Assembly (NCBI RefSeq): GCF_022605165.1
Contig: NC_063071.1
Span: 1,302,001-1,366,000, forward strand
Origin: Purpureocillium takamizusanense
Lineage: Eukaryota > Ascomycota > Sordariomycetes > Hypocreales > Ophiocordycipitaceae
Direction of reading: 5' to 3'
DNA length: 64,000 nucleotides
Part shown: positions 1-12,355 of the stretch, one piece after another
Numbering within the stretch: the first letter of the stretch is position 1
Layout: the number at the start of each line of letters is the position of its first letter
Position numbers and translations under genes: made by a program
Notes under the pieces: generated by a model
The model's input: only the letters and a program-made list of their open reading frames with translations
Told to the model about the DNA's origin: nothing
The model's database searches: none

Positions 1-1556
1 ATGGATGGGTGGACGAGTTGACACGTTGGTGGTGTGGACTTGTGTGTAAAGGATGGGCTTTGGGCAGGCAGGCAGAGAGCGGATGAATGAATGAATGAAT
101 TATGAAATGATTGGACGAATGGATGCACCCTTGTTCGTGAGGCTTGGTTATGCGTGACTTGCTTGATGAGTTTGGGTTGTCTATGGCCATGTTTGGTCGA
201 GTAACTTGCCTTACTTCCAGTCCGTACTCTATACAAACCTACTTCGTCATGGACTGCCTGGATGAAGTTGTATCAAATGCTGTGGGCAATTGCTGCGAGG
301 GCAGGAGCAAGTGGAAAGACGGAATGTATAGTCCCGTCCTCCTCAAAGGACAGATCGGCCCAGATGCCGGATACTCTATCTCGATTCACCGAGATTGCTA
401 CATTCATTGCACCTATGCAGCAGGAGAGCATCTCAGCCAGCAGACAATTCGGGAAGGGGCGGGGGGGTTTGCTGCAGAAACGCTCACGCCGGGAAGGTGC
501 GACAGACGCACCGTGCGCACTCTTTGTATATACGGCGATTTATGACAACTTCCAATGGAACCTCGCCGGCGAAAAGCCAAACCCTTCCAGCCCGGACGAC
601 CTGCAACCGACACCGCACAGGTAGCACTGGCCTTATCCAACGCAACAACCAGGAGCCGCTTACCTACTTTACCTACTGACCGCATTGCATTTGACAGCAG
701 AGCGCCCATCTGTCGGACACCTGCTGGCGCCGCGCAAACACTGATGGGGGTGGGCGGCCCGGGGCTGCGAGGAGTCGCGCCTCGCGTGTCAGAACCGTTT
801 CGGACCACCTAGTGTCCGAGGGCAGCACGACGCTCCGTGATGGCTCCCTTGGGGCCGCGCCACAGCTCTGGCGCAGGTCAGAGGCCTTTCCCGATCGATG
901 CAAGCGTCCCGGGCCCGGAGAGCCAAGCTTTCTTCGCAGGGAAGGCGAGGGGCCACGCGAACCGTCGGGCGCTGCCATCTCCGCTCCGTCAGTGGACCTG
1001 TCACCGGCACGGGGGCCAGACGGGACTCCCTGGCACGTCTCCAAGCCTCTCACGACGACTACGGAGCACGGATGATGGACGAGCCGCCCGGAGTCGCGCA
1101 TGGCCCTTCCCTTGTTGTCGTGGCGGCTCTCCGCGCTAGAGAAGCCACGGCCCCTTGGTCAATGGGCCTCCTTTTGGTTGACATTGTCAAAAGGGGCCGC
1201 AGTCCCCGACTGGCATGCCCCCGAGAGAACCTCTTCTGGGCTATCCACATCGTCTCGTTTCCCTCGCTTGCTCTGTCCTTCCCGCCGCCTCTCGCTGGTG
1301 TTTCTCTTCTCCCACCAACCCTCGTGCAAACAAGGGAGGGCTCCGAAAGCGCTGGTCTGCTTCGCTGGATTGCACACTTCTACTCTCGCCTTTCCCCCTG
1401 GCGGATCGTTGGGCGTAGTAATTCTAATATCCGTGGCTGGGCCTCGTCTTCTTTCACTTCGACACCGACGCCGCTGGACAGCTCAATAGCTACGCACAAG
1501 AGGGCGACTGCGCGGGGTTCAATTCATTCCAAAACACGGCTTCATCAACGAGAATT
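1..1556. other. intergenic region, no gene supported
   Basis: The open frames here are short, overlap on both strands, and lack recognisable domains or good splice contexts. A GAAT/ATGA tetranucleotide repeat lies near 83-106. The last few hundred bases, pyrimidine-rich with short CT runs, probably include the promoter and leader of the downstream ferritin-like gene. Confidence 0.5.
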
Positions 1557-2558
1557 ATGGTTTCATTTCGGGCAATGGCCATCGCGGGCCTCCTGGCAGC
1601 AGCGGATGCGCTCCCTGCCACATATCGGCTATCGCCTCGGCAAGTCAAGCAGAGCGACCTCTTCGCCCGGCAAGACAGCAAGGCGACGCCTGAAAAGCTC
1701 TCAGTCCCTGACAGCTTGACCTTGTAAGCCCGCTCCACCGTGAGACGGAACTCGCAAGACATGTGAAATTGACTCGCGCCTAGTCCTTTGGTTGCGGAAC
1801 AAGCGGAGAACAAGTTCTATCAAGAGGGCTTTCAAAAGTTTCCTGAATCCGACTTCGCAGCGTTGGGACTCAACCAGCAGCAAATAGCAGACCTCAAGTC
1901 GATTGGGAGGTCGGAGGAACAGCATGTGGTGCTGTTGCAATCAGCTCTCGCGCAGGCAGGGATCCAACCCGTCCAGGAGTGCGAATACAATTTCCAGCTC
2001 AAGGATGCCAAAGACATGGTGCAGAAGGCGGCTCTGTTCGAGAACATTGGCGTCTCGGCTTACCTGGGCGCCGCGGGCCTCATTGACCCATCAGTATTGG
2101 GCACAGCCGCGTCCATTGTGACGGTTGAATCCCGCCACCAGACCGCCATCCGCATCTTTTCGGGTATGGCAGCCATTCCACAGGCCCTCGACGTGCCCAT
2201 GAGTCCTCGATCAGTCTTCACGATGCTTTCGGCTTTTATCAAGAAGTGCCCCCAGCCGCTGAACCTTCAGGCGTTCCCCGCCTTGACCATGGAGGGCACG
2301 GATTCGCCCAAGATTGGTGCCTCGGTGCGCCCCAAGGCGGCTTCTGGCGCTTCGGGCGCCAAGCATTGCGCATTCACGTCTGGGAGCGCGCCGGTTGGCA
2401 ACACCGTCTTTTCCGACTTCAGGGAGAATGAGGGCTGCGTTGTGCCGCAAGGCGTGGCAGGCGTGGCATACATGACGCTGACCAAGGAGGCGCCCGCCGA
2501 CGGCATGCTAACGGATGAAAACATTGTGGCGGGTCCAATGGCCATGGTCATCACTTAG
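1557..2558 (+). CDS. secreted ferritin-like domain protein (Rds1/stress-response type)
   Basis: Two exons, 1557-1723 and 1784-2558, are joined by a 60-nt intron (GTAAGC donor, CTAG acceptor), giving about 313 residues. The start is the ATG opening a hydrophobic signal peptide (MVSFRAMAIAGLLAAADALP); a longer in-frame ORF begins only inside the intron. The mature part is alpha-helical, with ferritin-type ExxH patterns, one in SEEQHVVLL and a second around VESRHQT, as in the Ferritin_2 family of filamentous fungi that includes Rds1-like stress proteins. A Gly/Ala-rich, Cys-containing C-terminal tail follows. The inferred role is a secreted or wall-associated diiron-fold protein; substrate and activity are unknown. 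Domain family is fairly sure, enzymatic function is not. Confidence 0.8.
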
Positions 2559-3623
2559 ATGTTGCCTTTGGTCAAGGTGCCTCGTTTTCTTCCAATTTCT
2601 GAGGGCGGGTGGGATTGCGCGAGTCGCAAGCCACTGCTGTTGATGCACACATTTTGAGTATGAGGTGCCTTGTTCTCATGAAAATCTTATAGATACCTGA
2701 GCTAGGTTGTGGAGACATGTCTCCCGCTAGCTCTTGCAGCTGTTAATAATTGCATACCCGCACCTACGACCCTTTCATGTTGTATTTTGCTACCCGCGAA
2801 GTATTCGAGTGTGCTCGTCCCGGCACAAGCCTTTCTCCTGGGTGATCACAGCACCAGCACGGGCTGGCCCTGGAGGGCGCCCCGAGGGCCACGGTGAGGA
2901 CTCGAGACGGGCTGCGCGAGTCCTGTGCGGCTCAGCCCGCGTCTCCCCGCGCTGTCAGACCTTTTGTGTTTTTTGAACTGCGCAATGGACCGCCAGGCGT
3001 GAGCTCCGCAGCAGCGAGCATTGTTTGGGGCGGGGGAGGGGAGGGGGCGCAGGCATGAAACGACATGGCAACACTACATGGCAGACAAAGTCTGTGAACG
3101 AGGGACACACGGGCATGGTACCAGTACGAGAGACACTCCGACTGTATAAAGAAGAGGTCTCTATGTATAGAATGCAAAATACTCAAGTACAGTGAATAAT
3201 AAACAGGTATCGGGGCGAAATAAAAGGAAGAAGAAAAGAAGAAACGGAAAACTCGTAGCGAGTCGAAGGCCTCCCACCCTCCGTGCGTGCGTGTGTATAG
3301 GTGTGTTCCACCGACGAATGCCTCGCCGCCAAAGCGCATGTGCGCATAAACATGCCCACAACAAGTTGAACATGTGCATACACAAAAAGTTAAAAATATT
3401 AAGAAACAAGAAGAGAAAAGGTTGAAGAGACACATGGGTGGATCCGCCCCCGGCCCGTTGAAAGGATGTAAAGAGAGTGTATCCGGGGAGGGAGGGGGGG
3501 CGGAGGGCGGAGGAGGCTGATGTGTGTGAGCCGAGTGAAACGAATAAATGGGTGTCTGGCTGCTGGTTCCCCCCCGCCCCCCAGTGAAAAAGAAAGGCGG
3601 GATCGGTTTCGTTCGTCTGGACT
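2559..3623. other. convergent intergenic region
   Basis: This is the space between the 3' ends of the ferritin-like gene and the mucin-like gene. It holds poly-G/poly-C runs and A-rich stretches such as that near 3230-3250 and 3380-3420, consistent with 3'-UTR and polyadenylation regions on both strands. No gene is seen. Confidence 0.5.
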
Positions 3624-4560
3624 TTAGAATGCGGCGAGGGCCACTGCCGCTGTGGCGGCGAAGAGGGCCGCCATGTATGATGATGCGATGGCCGTCTTGG
3701 GGCCGCGGGAGATGGGGTTGAGCGGGGGAGTGCTCGTTGAAGATGGGTCGGGGAGGAGGCCGGCGGCGGCGGGGTTGACATCATCATCGTTGCTGTTGAT
3801 GGCATTGGTGTTGGTGTTGCCGCTGATTCCACTGCCGCTGCCGCCCTCTCGCGTGTCATCGTTGCCGGGTACGCTTCCGCCGCCGGGGCTGAAACCAGCA
3901 CTGCCGTTGATGCCGATGCTGCCGGTGCCGGTGCCGCTTCCGCCGGGAATGCCGTCATGGCCATGGAGCTCGCTGGAGTCCTCGCCTCCTAACGTGCTAC
4001 CGGACACGCCGCTGCCGAGATGGTCGTCGTCGTCGTCGTCGTCGTAGTCACCGTCGCCGCCGATCCCACCACGGCTGGGCGGGCGGTACATGTGGGCTCC
4101 CACGCGAGATGCGCCAACTTGCGGCGTGGGTGGTGCCGGGCCGGCCCCGAAGGGAGCGGCAGCAACGGCGGCGGCGGCGGCGGCGGCGGCGACAGGTGAC
4201 ATGGTCGTATGTACTAAAGGCACCGTCTTGATGGTGGTGGCGATGGGGTCCCTCGCGGGACAGTTTGGGACATTGGGCGGGCAGCTCTGGATGGAGGTAC
4301 GGACCGTGCCGCTGGTGGCGGTGGTGGATGAGGACGTGGTGTCTGGCATGGAGGACGTCGTTTCCGCATCTGCCTCGCTGACGGGGCGTACAGCCGTATG
4401 CAGCGGGATGCTCTCGGTGACGACCTGTTCCTTGCAGGGGCAGTCGGGCACCTCGGACGCGCAGCTTGTGATGGTCCGGGTCGTCGTGGTGTATAACACG
4501 GCAGAAGCAGTCATCTCTGGCGCCGACATCGTCACGGGCGCGGACGTAGTCGTAGTCGTA

Positions 4561-4591
<31 letters not shown>

Positions 4592-7500
4592 TCTCTCCCT
4601 CGCCGACAACGACGGAGCATATAGTCGTATACAGCGGGATCGTCTCCGTCGTTACCACGACGCGGCCTCTCGCGGCACACTTCACCACGCCGGGCGGGCA
4701 GCGAGTAATAGTGCGGACCTCGGTGGTGTACACGGTAGAGGTGGTGGTAGTGGTGGTGATGAGCTTTGGCGTGGGCGTCGCCACGGGCGCAATGAGCGTC
4801 TCCATTGCGGTGTGCGACTCGCTGATTGGGCACACGGTCGTGTACAGCGCGATCTTCTCCGTCGTGACGGTATATTTCCCTCTCCAGGGGCAGTTTTGTA
4901 CTCGGGGCGGGCAGCTAGTGACGGGAACGGTGCGGACCGTGGTAGAGTATACGGTAGAAGTGGTAACCTTTGTCGTGAGAGCCGCGACGGAGGTGGGCGT
5001 CTCGGTCACCATTTCAGTTTCGTTAGCCGAGTGTGCCGTTGTGTGCGGCGACACTGTCTCCGTCGTGACAGCATACCCCCCTTCTGAGGGGCAGTCTGGC
5101 GCGTCAGGCGCGCAGGCAGTCATGGCACGGACATCGGTCGTATGCACGGCAGAGGCGATGGTGACCTTGGGCGTGGGCATCACTACGGATGAGGGCGTGT
5201 CAATCGTCTTGTCCGACTTGCTGACCGATGGCGCGGTCGCGTATGGGGACATTGTCTCCGCCGTGACGGTATACGAACAGTCCGGCACGTCCATCGCGCA
5301 GCGGCTCAGGGTGCGGACGATGGTTGTGTGCGTGGCGGAGAGGCCACTCGTAGTAGTAGCCGTGGTGGCCGAGTTACGGTGAAGCTTCTCGGTCTGCGAG
5401 GTGGTCCACGAGGGTTGGGCCCTGTCGGTCGAGGTGGATGTCGAGGGGCCGGGCTCTGAGATGTCAGACACCGTGACATTGGTCTTTGCCCAGTCCTGCT
5501 TCGGAGCCGGGGTGTTGATAGGCGTGGACGTTGCAGGGACTTGCTCAGGAGGGATGCTGGGGATTGTAGACGACGTTGAGCTGGGGGTTGTGGACGATGT
5601 TGAGCTGGAGGTTATGGACGGCGTTGATTTGGAAACCGTAGATGACCTTGAGCTGGGAAACGCTCTTGTCGTTGCCGAGCTGGGCTTCTCCGACGCGACA
5701 GTCGTACTGACTTCGGATTGTTCCTCCGAGACATTGCCCAGCCGCATCAGCTTCACACTCGCAGGTGGCTGTGTAGTTGTCGAGCTGGAGTCGTTCAGGG
5801 TACTGGTCACTGGTTCCGTAGAAGTTTGCAGAGTGACACCAGACGGCACAGATTCGGTGCTCGGAGACGCCGTTGTAGTGGTTGAGCTGGACGTCTCCGA
5901 GGTGCTCCCCATACTGGCTGTCGCCGTCGTCGTCTCGTTGGTCGTGGATGTCTCGCTCGTGGGGTACTCCGTGACGACAGTGGATGATGTAGATGATGGT
6001 GAATCCTGAGTTGTTGACATGGACTCCGTCCTTGTAGTTGTAGAGTACGTGTTGTCGTAGTCTTCGTCGCTATCGTAGGGCTCCGGGTCGAAGATTCTCA
6101 TATCTACTATTGCCTCAGACGTCGTCGTGGTCGTGGAGACTTCCTCTTGAGTAGCGGTTGACAATAGCGACGGCTTCTCAGTAGTAGAGACCTCTGTCGT
6201 AGCCGTGGTCGTCGAGAAGGCCGTGTTCGAGGTGACTTCTTCTTGAGCGGGAGTGGATACTAGCGATGGACTCAAAGGAGTAGATTCACTAATTGGTCCC
6301 GTGGCCGCAGGCAAGGTCGTTGTCGACGTCGTTATCGTAGAGGCTTCTTCTTGAATAGCAGTAGACAGTAGCGACGGCCTCGAGGTAGTAGACTCTTCGA
6401 TGGATGCCGTTGTCGTAGACAAGGTCGTGGTCAGAGTCGTGTTCATGGAGACTTCTTCTTGAATAACAGTGGATAATAGCGACGGCCTCGAAGTAGTAGA
6501 CTCCTTGGTCGATGAAGTTGTCGTAGGCAACGTCTCAGTCGAATTCGTTGTCGTGGGGACCTCGGCAGGGTCATTAGGCAGCACAGAGGGCTTCTGAGTA
6601 ATAGAAGACTTCGTCGTAGCCGTAGTAGCAGTCGTAGTCGGGACCGTAGTCACAGAGGGATTTTCCGAGATGCTAGACAACGGAGACAGACTCTGCGTAG
6701 TAGACGCCTTTGTCGTAGCTATAGCAGTAGTAGTCGTAGCACGGGTCGTAGTCGTGGTCTCGGCTAGGGTCGGAGCTACCGGTACGGTTGAAGTACTACC
6801 CGAAGCTGTTGAAGAAGTCGTGGCCTTTATAGTATGCGTGGCTTTAGTCGTAGCCGTAGACGTTACCTTGCTCGAAGCCTTAACTTTAGTCGAACTTGTC
6901 GCTTTAGTTGAAGTCGTCGCCTTAGTCGAGGACTTCGTCTTGATCGGGGAGGCCGCCGGGGGCGCCGTCTTGGTCGGGGACGTCTTCTTCTTCGCTGGGG
7001 GCGTTACCCTCTTTGGAGCCATCACCTTCTTGGAAGGCGTCACCTTCGCTGGCGGCGTTACCCTCTTTGGGGACGTCACCTTCTTTAAAGGCGTCACCTT
7101 CGTTGGGGACGTCACCTTGGCTATACGTGTCGCCTTGGTCGAAGACGTCTTCTTCGTTGAAGATGTTACCTTCGTTGAAGACGTAAACTTCGTTGGCGAC
7201 GTAACCTTTGTTGAAGACGATGCCTCAATCGAAGAAACCGCCGAAGACGTCGTCTTGGTCGAGGTAGTCCGCTGGGTCGAGGTCGCTACCTTAGTCGAAG
7301 ACGTCGGCTTAGACGATGTCACAACACTTTTCGAGGTCGTCGCCTTGGTCGAAGTCGTTGACCTACTCGAAGTTACCGCCCGGGTCGCTGTCGTAACCGG
7401 TGTGGTAGTCTTAACCGTAGTTGTCGACTGGCTAGTTGCTCGAGTCGAACTAGTAGTCGTTATGGTCGTCTGCACTGTAGTTTTCGCCTTCGTTGAAGTT

Positions 7501-9527
7501 GTTGTCTCGGTCGAAGTTTTCGTCCGGGTGGAAGTCGTCACCTCGGTCGAAACCGATGCCGGGGTTGTTGAAGTCGTCCGGTCCGAAGTCGTAGTCATTG
7601 TGGTGGTCTTAGCCTCAGTCGTCGCCTTGGTCGAAGTTGTTGACCGAGTCGAAGTTGTAGCCGTTATGGGGGTCTTAACCGTACTTGACATCCGCGTGGA
7701 AGTCGTCTCCTCGGTGGAAATTGACGCTAGGGTGGAAGTTGATACCGAGGTCGAAGTTGTAGTTGTGGTCGAAGCCGTAGCCGTTGTGGAAGTCTGAACC
7801 GTAGTTATCGCCCGAGTGGAAGTCTCCGCCTCGGTGGAAGTTGATACCGTGGTCGAAGTCGTGGTCGTGGTCGCAGCCGTTGTGGTGGTCTTCACAGTAC
7901 TTGTCACCTGAGTGGAAGCCGTCGCCTTGATGGAAGTTGACGCCGGGGTCGGGGTCGAAGTCGTTCCAGTGGTGGTCGTCGTTGTGGTAGCCACAGCCGT
8001 CGAAGACGTGTGCCCTTCCTCGTCTTCGGTTTCATCGGCATAGCCACCGGGGCTTAGCGGCACAGGGTCATCGAGCCTCATATCTGGCTCCCGCTCCGCG
8101 GCCATAGTCGTCGGAGAACGGGAGAGTCCATCGTCAACGTCACCTTCGACCTTCGGCTGAGTAGGCCTGCCCCGCTCGCGGTCAGGGACGACGGGTTGAG
8201 GACCCCCCGGGACTCCTGCGGGATCAGGTCCAGACGCAGGCTGCCCCGGAGCCAAGGGTGGTGGCGTTGGCCGCTGCTTTGCCGGATCTTTCGGGCCCTT
8301 CGACTTAGATCCAGGCTTCTTCTTCCGACCCTTTGGGCGCCTAGTCCTAGGCTTCTTCGACTCCTTTGGCGATGCAGGCGTAGTCGCAGACTTCTCCGTA
8401 ACCTTGGGGCGAACAGGTCTGGCAGGAGGACGCCAGGTGGTGGTGGGAATCCCGGATGAGCAGTCTCCGCTAAGACACGAGAACGTGCGGACCTGCCTCA
8501 CGGCGATGTAGGGCCTATCGACGTAGTCACCGTTCTCGACGCGGGTGGCCAAGGCCATGCACTGTTCGTGGCCCTTCCTCTTGGCGCAGTTCTCGTAGCC
8601 GGGGCAGGCGGACACCGCGCAGAATCGGATCTTGGTGGTCAGGCGAGTCGGGTAGAAGCCCACGTCGTCGAGGCTGCACGCCTGCGTTCTGGTTCCCCGA
8701 TGGTCGCGCTCGGCCGTAATCCACACAAGCGGCTGGCCCCAGGACGACGGGTTGGGGCTGTCCGAGTTGAGGTCCCTGGGCTCCTCGCCCTCCTTCCACT
8801 GGAATATCATGAACTGGTTCCTGTCCTGAATCGTAACCATGACCTGCGGCACGCCGTTGACCCTTGGCCAGTGTTCCGGCCGGTACCACAGTCTCGTGTG
8901 TATGTGACATCCATTTTTGCGGTAGCTCTCGTGAGTATCATGAGCAGAGCTGGTGTTGTGTCAGTGAGGCATCAGCCCATGGTAGGGAAAGGGGGAGAGG
9001 GAGAAGGAGACGATGCCGTGGAAAGCAATCACAGTAGACAGTGAGAGGGTCAGCACTTACATGTACGTCTCCACGCTGCACCCCTGCTCGAACTGAGTAA
9101 ACCTGACTATGTGCATCCCGTACCCGAGAGGAACCCTGGATCGCGACCATGCAGCAGTCCGATTCTGCCCAGGCCGAAGCTGGATTATCTCGTCAGAGTG
9201 GGTGCGCAGCCCCCTGGCGTCCAGAGTCAGGAATTGCCCCAGATGACTGTCGTCTATCCTCGGGCTCCATCGAAGAGTATTAAGGGGGGCCATGCTGGCC
9301 GTGTCTGCCGGCTAAGATGACGGTCAGAATGGCGAACTCAAAATGTATAAAAAGAAAGGATTTAGAATAAAACGCCAGGGGAGGCGAATACGTGCCATGG
9401 CGAATTCGAAAAAGTCTAAGAGTCTGAGACCGCTATACGTAGCGTCGGGCCTCCATCTCGAGGTCAAGGCTGCTCGGGCGCATGCCAAGGTGGCCCCTAT
9501 CAACAGCAGCAGCCAGCTTAGATACAT
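3624..9527 (-). CDS. giant Thr/Ser-rich mucin-like GPI-anchored cell-surface protein
   Basis: I read three exons on the minus strand, 9527-9392, 9304-9061 and 8949-3624, with introns of 87 and 111 nt and all phases closing, for about 1901 residues. A signal peptide (MYLSWLLLLIGATLACARA) precedes a folded N-terminal domain of about 230 residues with scattered Cys. Next comes a Lys/Pro linker, then more than 1000 residues of Thr/Ser/Val repeats including Lys-rich KVTP/KVTS units. About six degenerate 60-65-residue modules of the form VRT-x3-CPPxVxxC-x(6-9)-VTTExIPLYTT follow. The tail has an Ala run, a DDDDDDD stretch, a Gly/Ser-rich spacer and a hydrophobic C-terminus (AALFAATAAVALAAF) typical of GPI signals. 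The inferred role is adhesin or wall mucin. An upstream ATG adding 17 residues is possible. The family was not recognised precisely. Confidence 0.78.
4100..5340 (-). repeat. six degenerate Cys-pair modules inside the mucin-like protein
   Basis: Within the large exon, six in-frame modules repeat the order: VRT/VRA, then C-x(5-6)-C (for example CPPRVQNC, CPPGVVKC, CAPDAPDC), then VTTET, then a YTT/HTT box. They diverge to roughly half identity and are spaced by Thr-rich linkers, including a run of more than ten Thr encoded by a GTC/GTA-type tract near 4540-4590 on the plus strand. Confidence 0.7.
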
Positions 9528-12355
9528 GGTGGGCAAACATGTGCTAGCCAAACGAGAGGCTCGAAATAAGATGAACAAGGAGTGTGACTATCGGCCAGAA
9601 AAGAAGAGCCCGAAAAAAACAATAGGCACAAGAAGAAGAAGAAGAAGAAGAATAAGGGATAAACGAATGGTAGAAGTCAAAGGACTGTCGGGCCGGATGC
9701 CTATAGGAAGGAGAATAACAAGAGAAAAGAACATGGTGAAGAGAACGACATCGAGCCTCCCTTTTATCCTACGGGCTCCGATCAATACGGAGTCCGCGGC
9801 TGCTCTGAGCCCATAAGCGAGGTAGCAACGCAGGCGGCGGCCGATGCGGTGATGCCGTCACTCATGGGCATCATCGTAGCCCGTCCCCCACTTTGTGTGA
9901 GCCGCCGCCGCGCGGGGGCCGCGCCGCGCCGCGCTGCCCAGATGGGGAAGCGGACAACGCCCCTTGCTGGGAACATGAGGAACAACTCACGGCCATCCAG
10001 GTCCGAAACGGGCAGCCTTGCCTGCCATCAACGGCCCAGCGCGAGTCAGAAGCTTTGAATGACGGTGGCCATCAAATCCCAGCATGGATGGGGCCTGGTC
10101 GTTCGGTCCGCCCGTCCGTCCGAGCGCGCGAGGCTATTCACATGGAGAGAGATGATACCACGTGATGATGTTATGATCGCGTGCGGACCCCCCAGAACAT
10201 CTCGACGTTTGGACCGGGACGATTTAGGGTTTCTCCGGCTCTTACAACTATTGCTATGGAAAGGTTACTCGATCTGCAGATTTTTTTTTTTGTGTCCTGG
10301 CAAATTCAGACAAAACTCCAAGAAACTCTTAATAAGCATGTCACGATAACCCGCTTCACACTACAGAAAACCAAAGAGTGAGAGATGTGGTCTGCGGCCC
10401 GTGGAGAAGAAAAGTTTAAAAAAGTTTGTTTTTTGTCCCCAAAAAACAAAAATCCTTGACCCTGTCGTCGTGGCCGGGGCACTGGCTCCGCTCTCTCCGC
10501 AGACTTGCCCTCCTCCCCCCTTGCCGCCGGATTTGTCGAAACCCGATGATGCCCCCTTCTCAATCCTATCGTCTGTCTTCTTGGTCCCCCCCACTCCCCG
10601 GTTGTCTCACCTGACCACAGCTGCCTGCGGCGGGTGTCGTCGTCCCCACGGCATCACCGTATTTCGTCCCATGTTACACGGCCCAGACCTCTCCTTTTCT
10701 CTCTCCATTTTCTTTTCCCCTTCTTCCCCCTTTTTTCTTCTCTTTTCCACCCTCCTCCACCTTCGTCGAGCGCCCAGGGCCCCGTGCTATTGGTTAACTG
10801 ACGTGCCCTGCATCCCTGCTTGGTAACTGGGGCGCGTGTCAAGCAGAAACGTCCGATGCGTGGGACGACCGTGCGTTTATCTCTGACCCTTCGTGATACA
10901 TAGTCTGACGGAGTATGATTTTAGTTCTGTGTAACTCTTTTTCGACCTGAAACAGTACGATCAGGATCTGTATTATGGAGTTCCTTTTCTTCCTTCTGTT
11001 CTTCTCTTTCTTTCTGTTTCTTTGAACAGGTGGAGGAAGGAAGGGGGGAGGGGGGGCCGCGGGGTCCGGATGACTGTATCAGGACACTTCGACGAGTCCT
11101 CCCTTCAGGCACACGAACCCAAACCCCCCGCGTTCTCAGAGCCTACATCAGTCTCTTGTCAGTCCATCGTAGTACTACCGAGCAAACCAGCAAACTACTT
11201 CGTCCTTTCCGTACAACGTGGCCGCCCCCATGGGGGGCCACCCTTCATTCTTGGCTCTCGCCCTTTCCCTTACATAGACCGTGAGCTATTTTCCAGTCCT
11301 TTTTTGCCTAAAGATAGGCAGGCAGGCCGGGCCGGGGGTTCGTCTTGTATATGAGGTCATCGCGGCGCTTGGTGGCGGGCAAAGACGGTAAATCCGACTG
11401 CTTCGTACGTAAGAGCTTTGTTGATGTCTAATTTCCACCCCCGGGCTCCCGGGCCACCGACAATGCAAGGGCGCCTACCTGCCGCCCGCTGCTCGCTTCA
11501 CCGTCTGCGGGACCCGGTGGAGGCGGTCGGGTCTTGGCTATTGTTTGTTATATGAAATAGCACGTGCTGTGTGTGTAGGTCCACGCAGATTTGCTTTACG
11601 TTTGTCCCGGGCCACGTGGGCGGCGGACCTGGAGCGTAGCAAACTTATGGCCGGAGCTCGGGCACGACCGAGCCGACCACGCCGTCGGGTCCGCCTCCGT
11701 GTGGGGCGCCTCTGCCGGCCCGGTCATGCCCGGAGCGTCAAAACTCAAACGTCTCCACCAGGAACACGCGCTCCCATGCAATGGCAAAAATCGCACAAGC
11801 AAGTAAAGGCTGCAATTTGGCTTTGTAATATGTATTCGGGAGGGCCTAATCTTGCTACTCACTACACGACTTTGTACGACGCGGGGCATGCTGTGACAGC
11901 CTCCCACGCCGGCTCCTCGCTTTGGCGCCCGCGATGGCTCCAATGTAAGGATTCGGGTCCAGTTCATGCATATCACCCTCCCACTGTCAGCCTCGGCCTA
12001 TGATATCCCATACAGTGAGTGGGCTCAGTGACCCCTCGCCTTGTCACCCTTGCCTCCGTGTCTTCCGGCTTTGACATGACCACAGCGCCTGTGTCCATGC
12101 CTTGCCGGCTACTCATACTCGCATCCCCAAGTTCCCCTTTGCCACCAATGCGAGCTATCCACTGCTATATCTCTCCAGTAGTCGCTGCTGTGGCAGCACC
12201 AGACAATGTCGAAGTATCAATGCCGTCTTTCCCACCTGTCTGTGAAGACCCGATGGCTTACTTGAAAAATAGGCGTGGCGTACCCACCCATGCTGTACTT
12301 TTGGAGGGGTCAGTCACCTTCCGTTCGCCAAACACCAGCGCCGTCGCCCCTGAGT
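9528..12355. other. long intergenic region, no gene supported
   Basis: The first part (minus strand) is the leader and promoter of the mucin-like gene and carries an AGA/TCT trinucleotide tract at about 9630-9653. The rest contains pyrimidine-rich tracts (about 10480-10760) and short overlapping ORFs on both strands with no recognisable domain. I could not support a gene. Confidence 0.45.

Noticed and set aside
4090..7797. Long plus-strand frames (430 and 375 codons) opposite the mucin-like gene
   Set aside because: They are Val/Thr-repeat mirror images of the Thr-rich minus-strand repeats, with no signal, start context or domains; an effect of codon periodicity.
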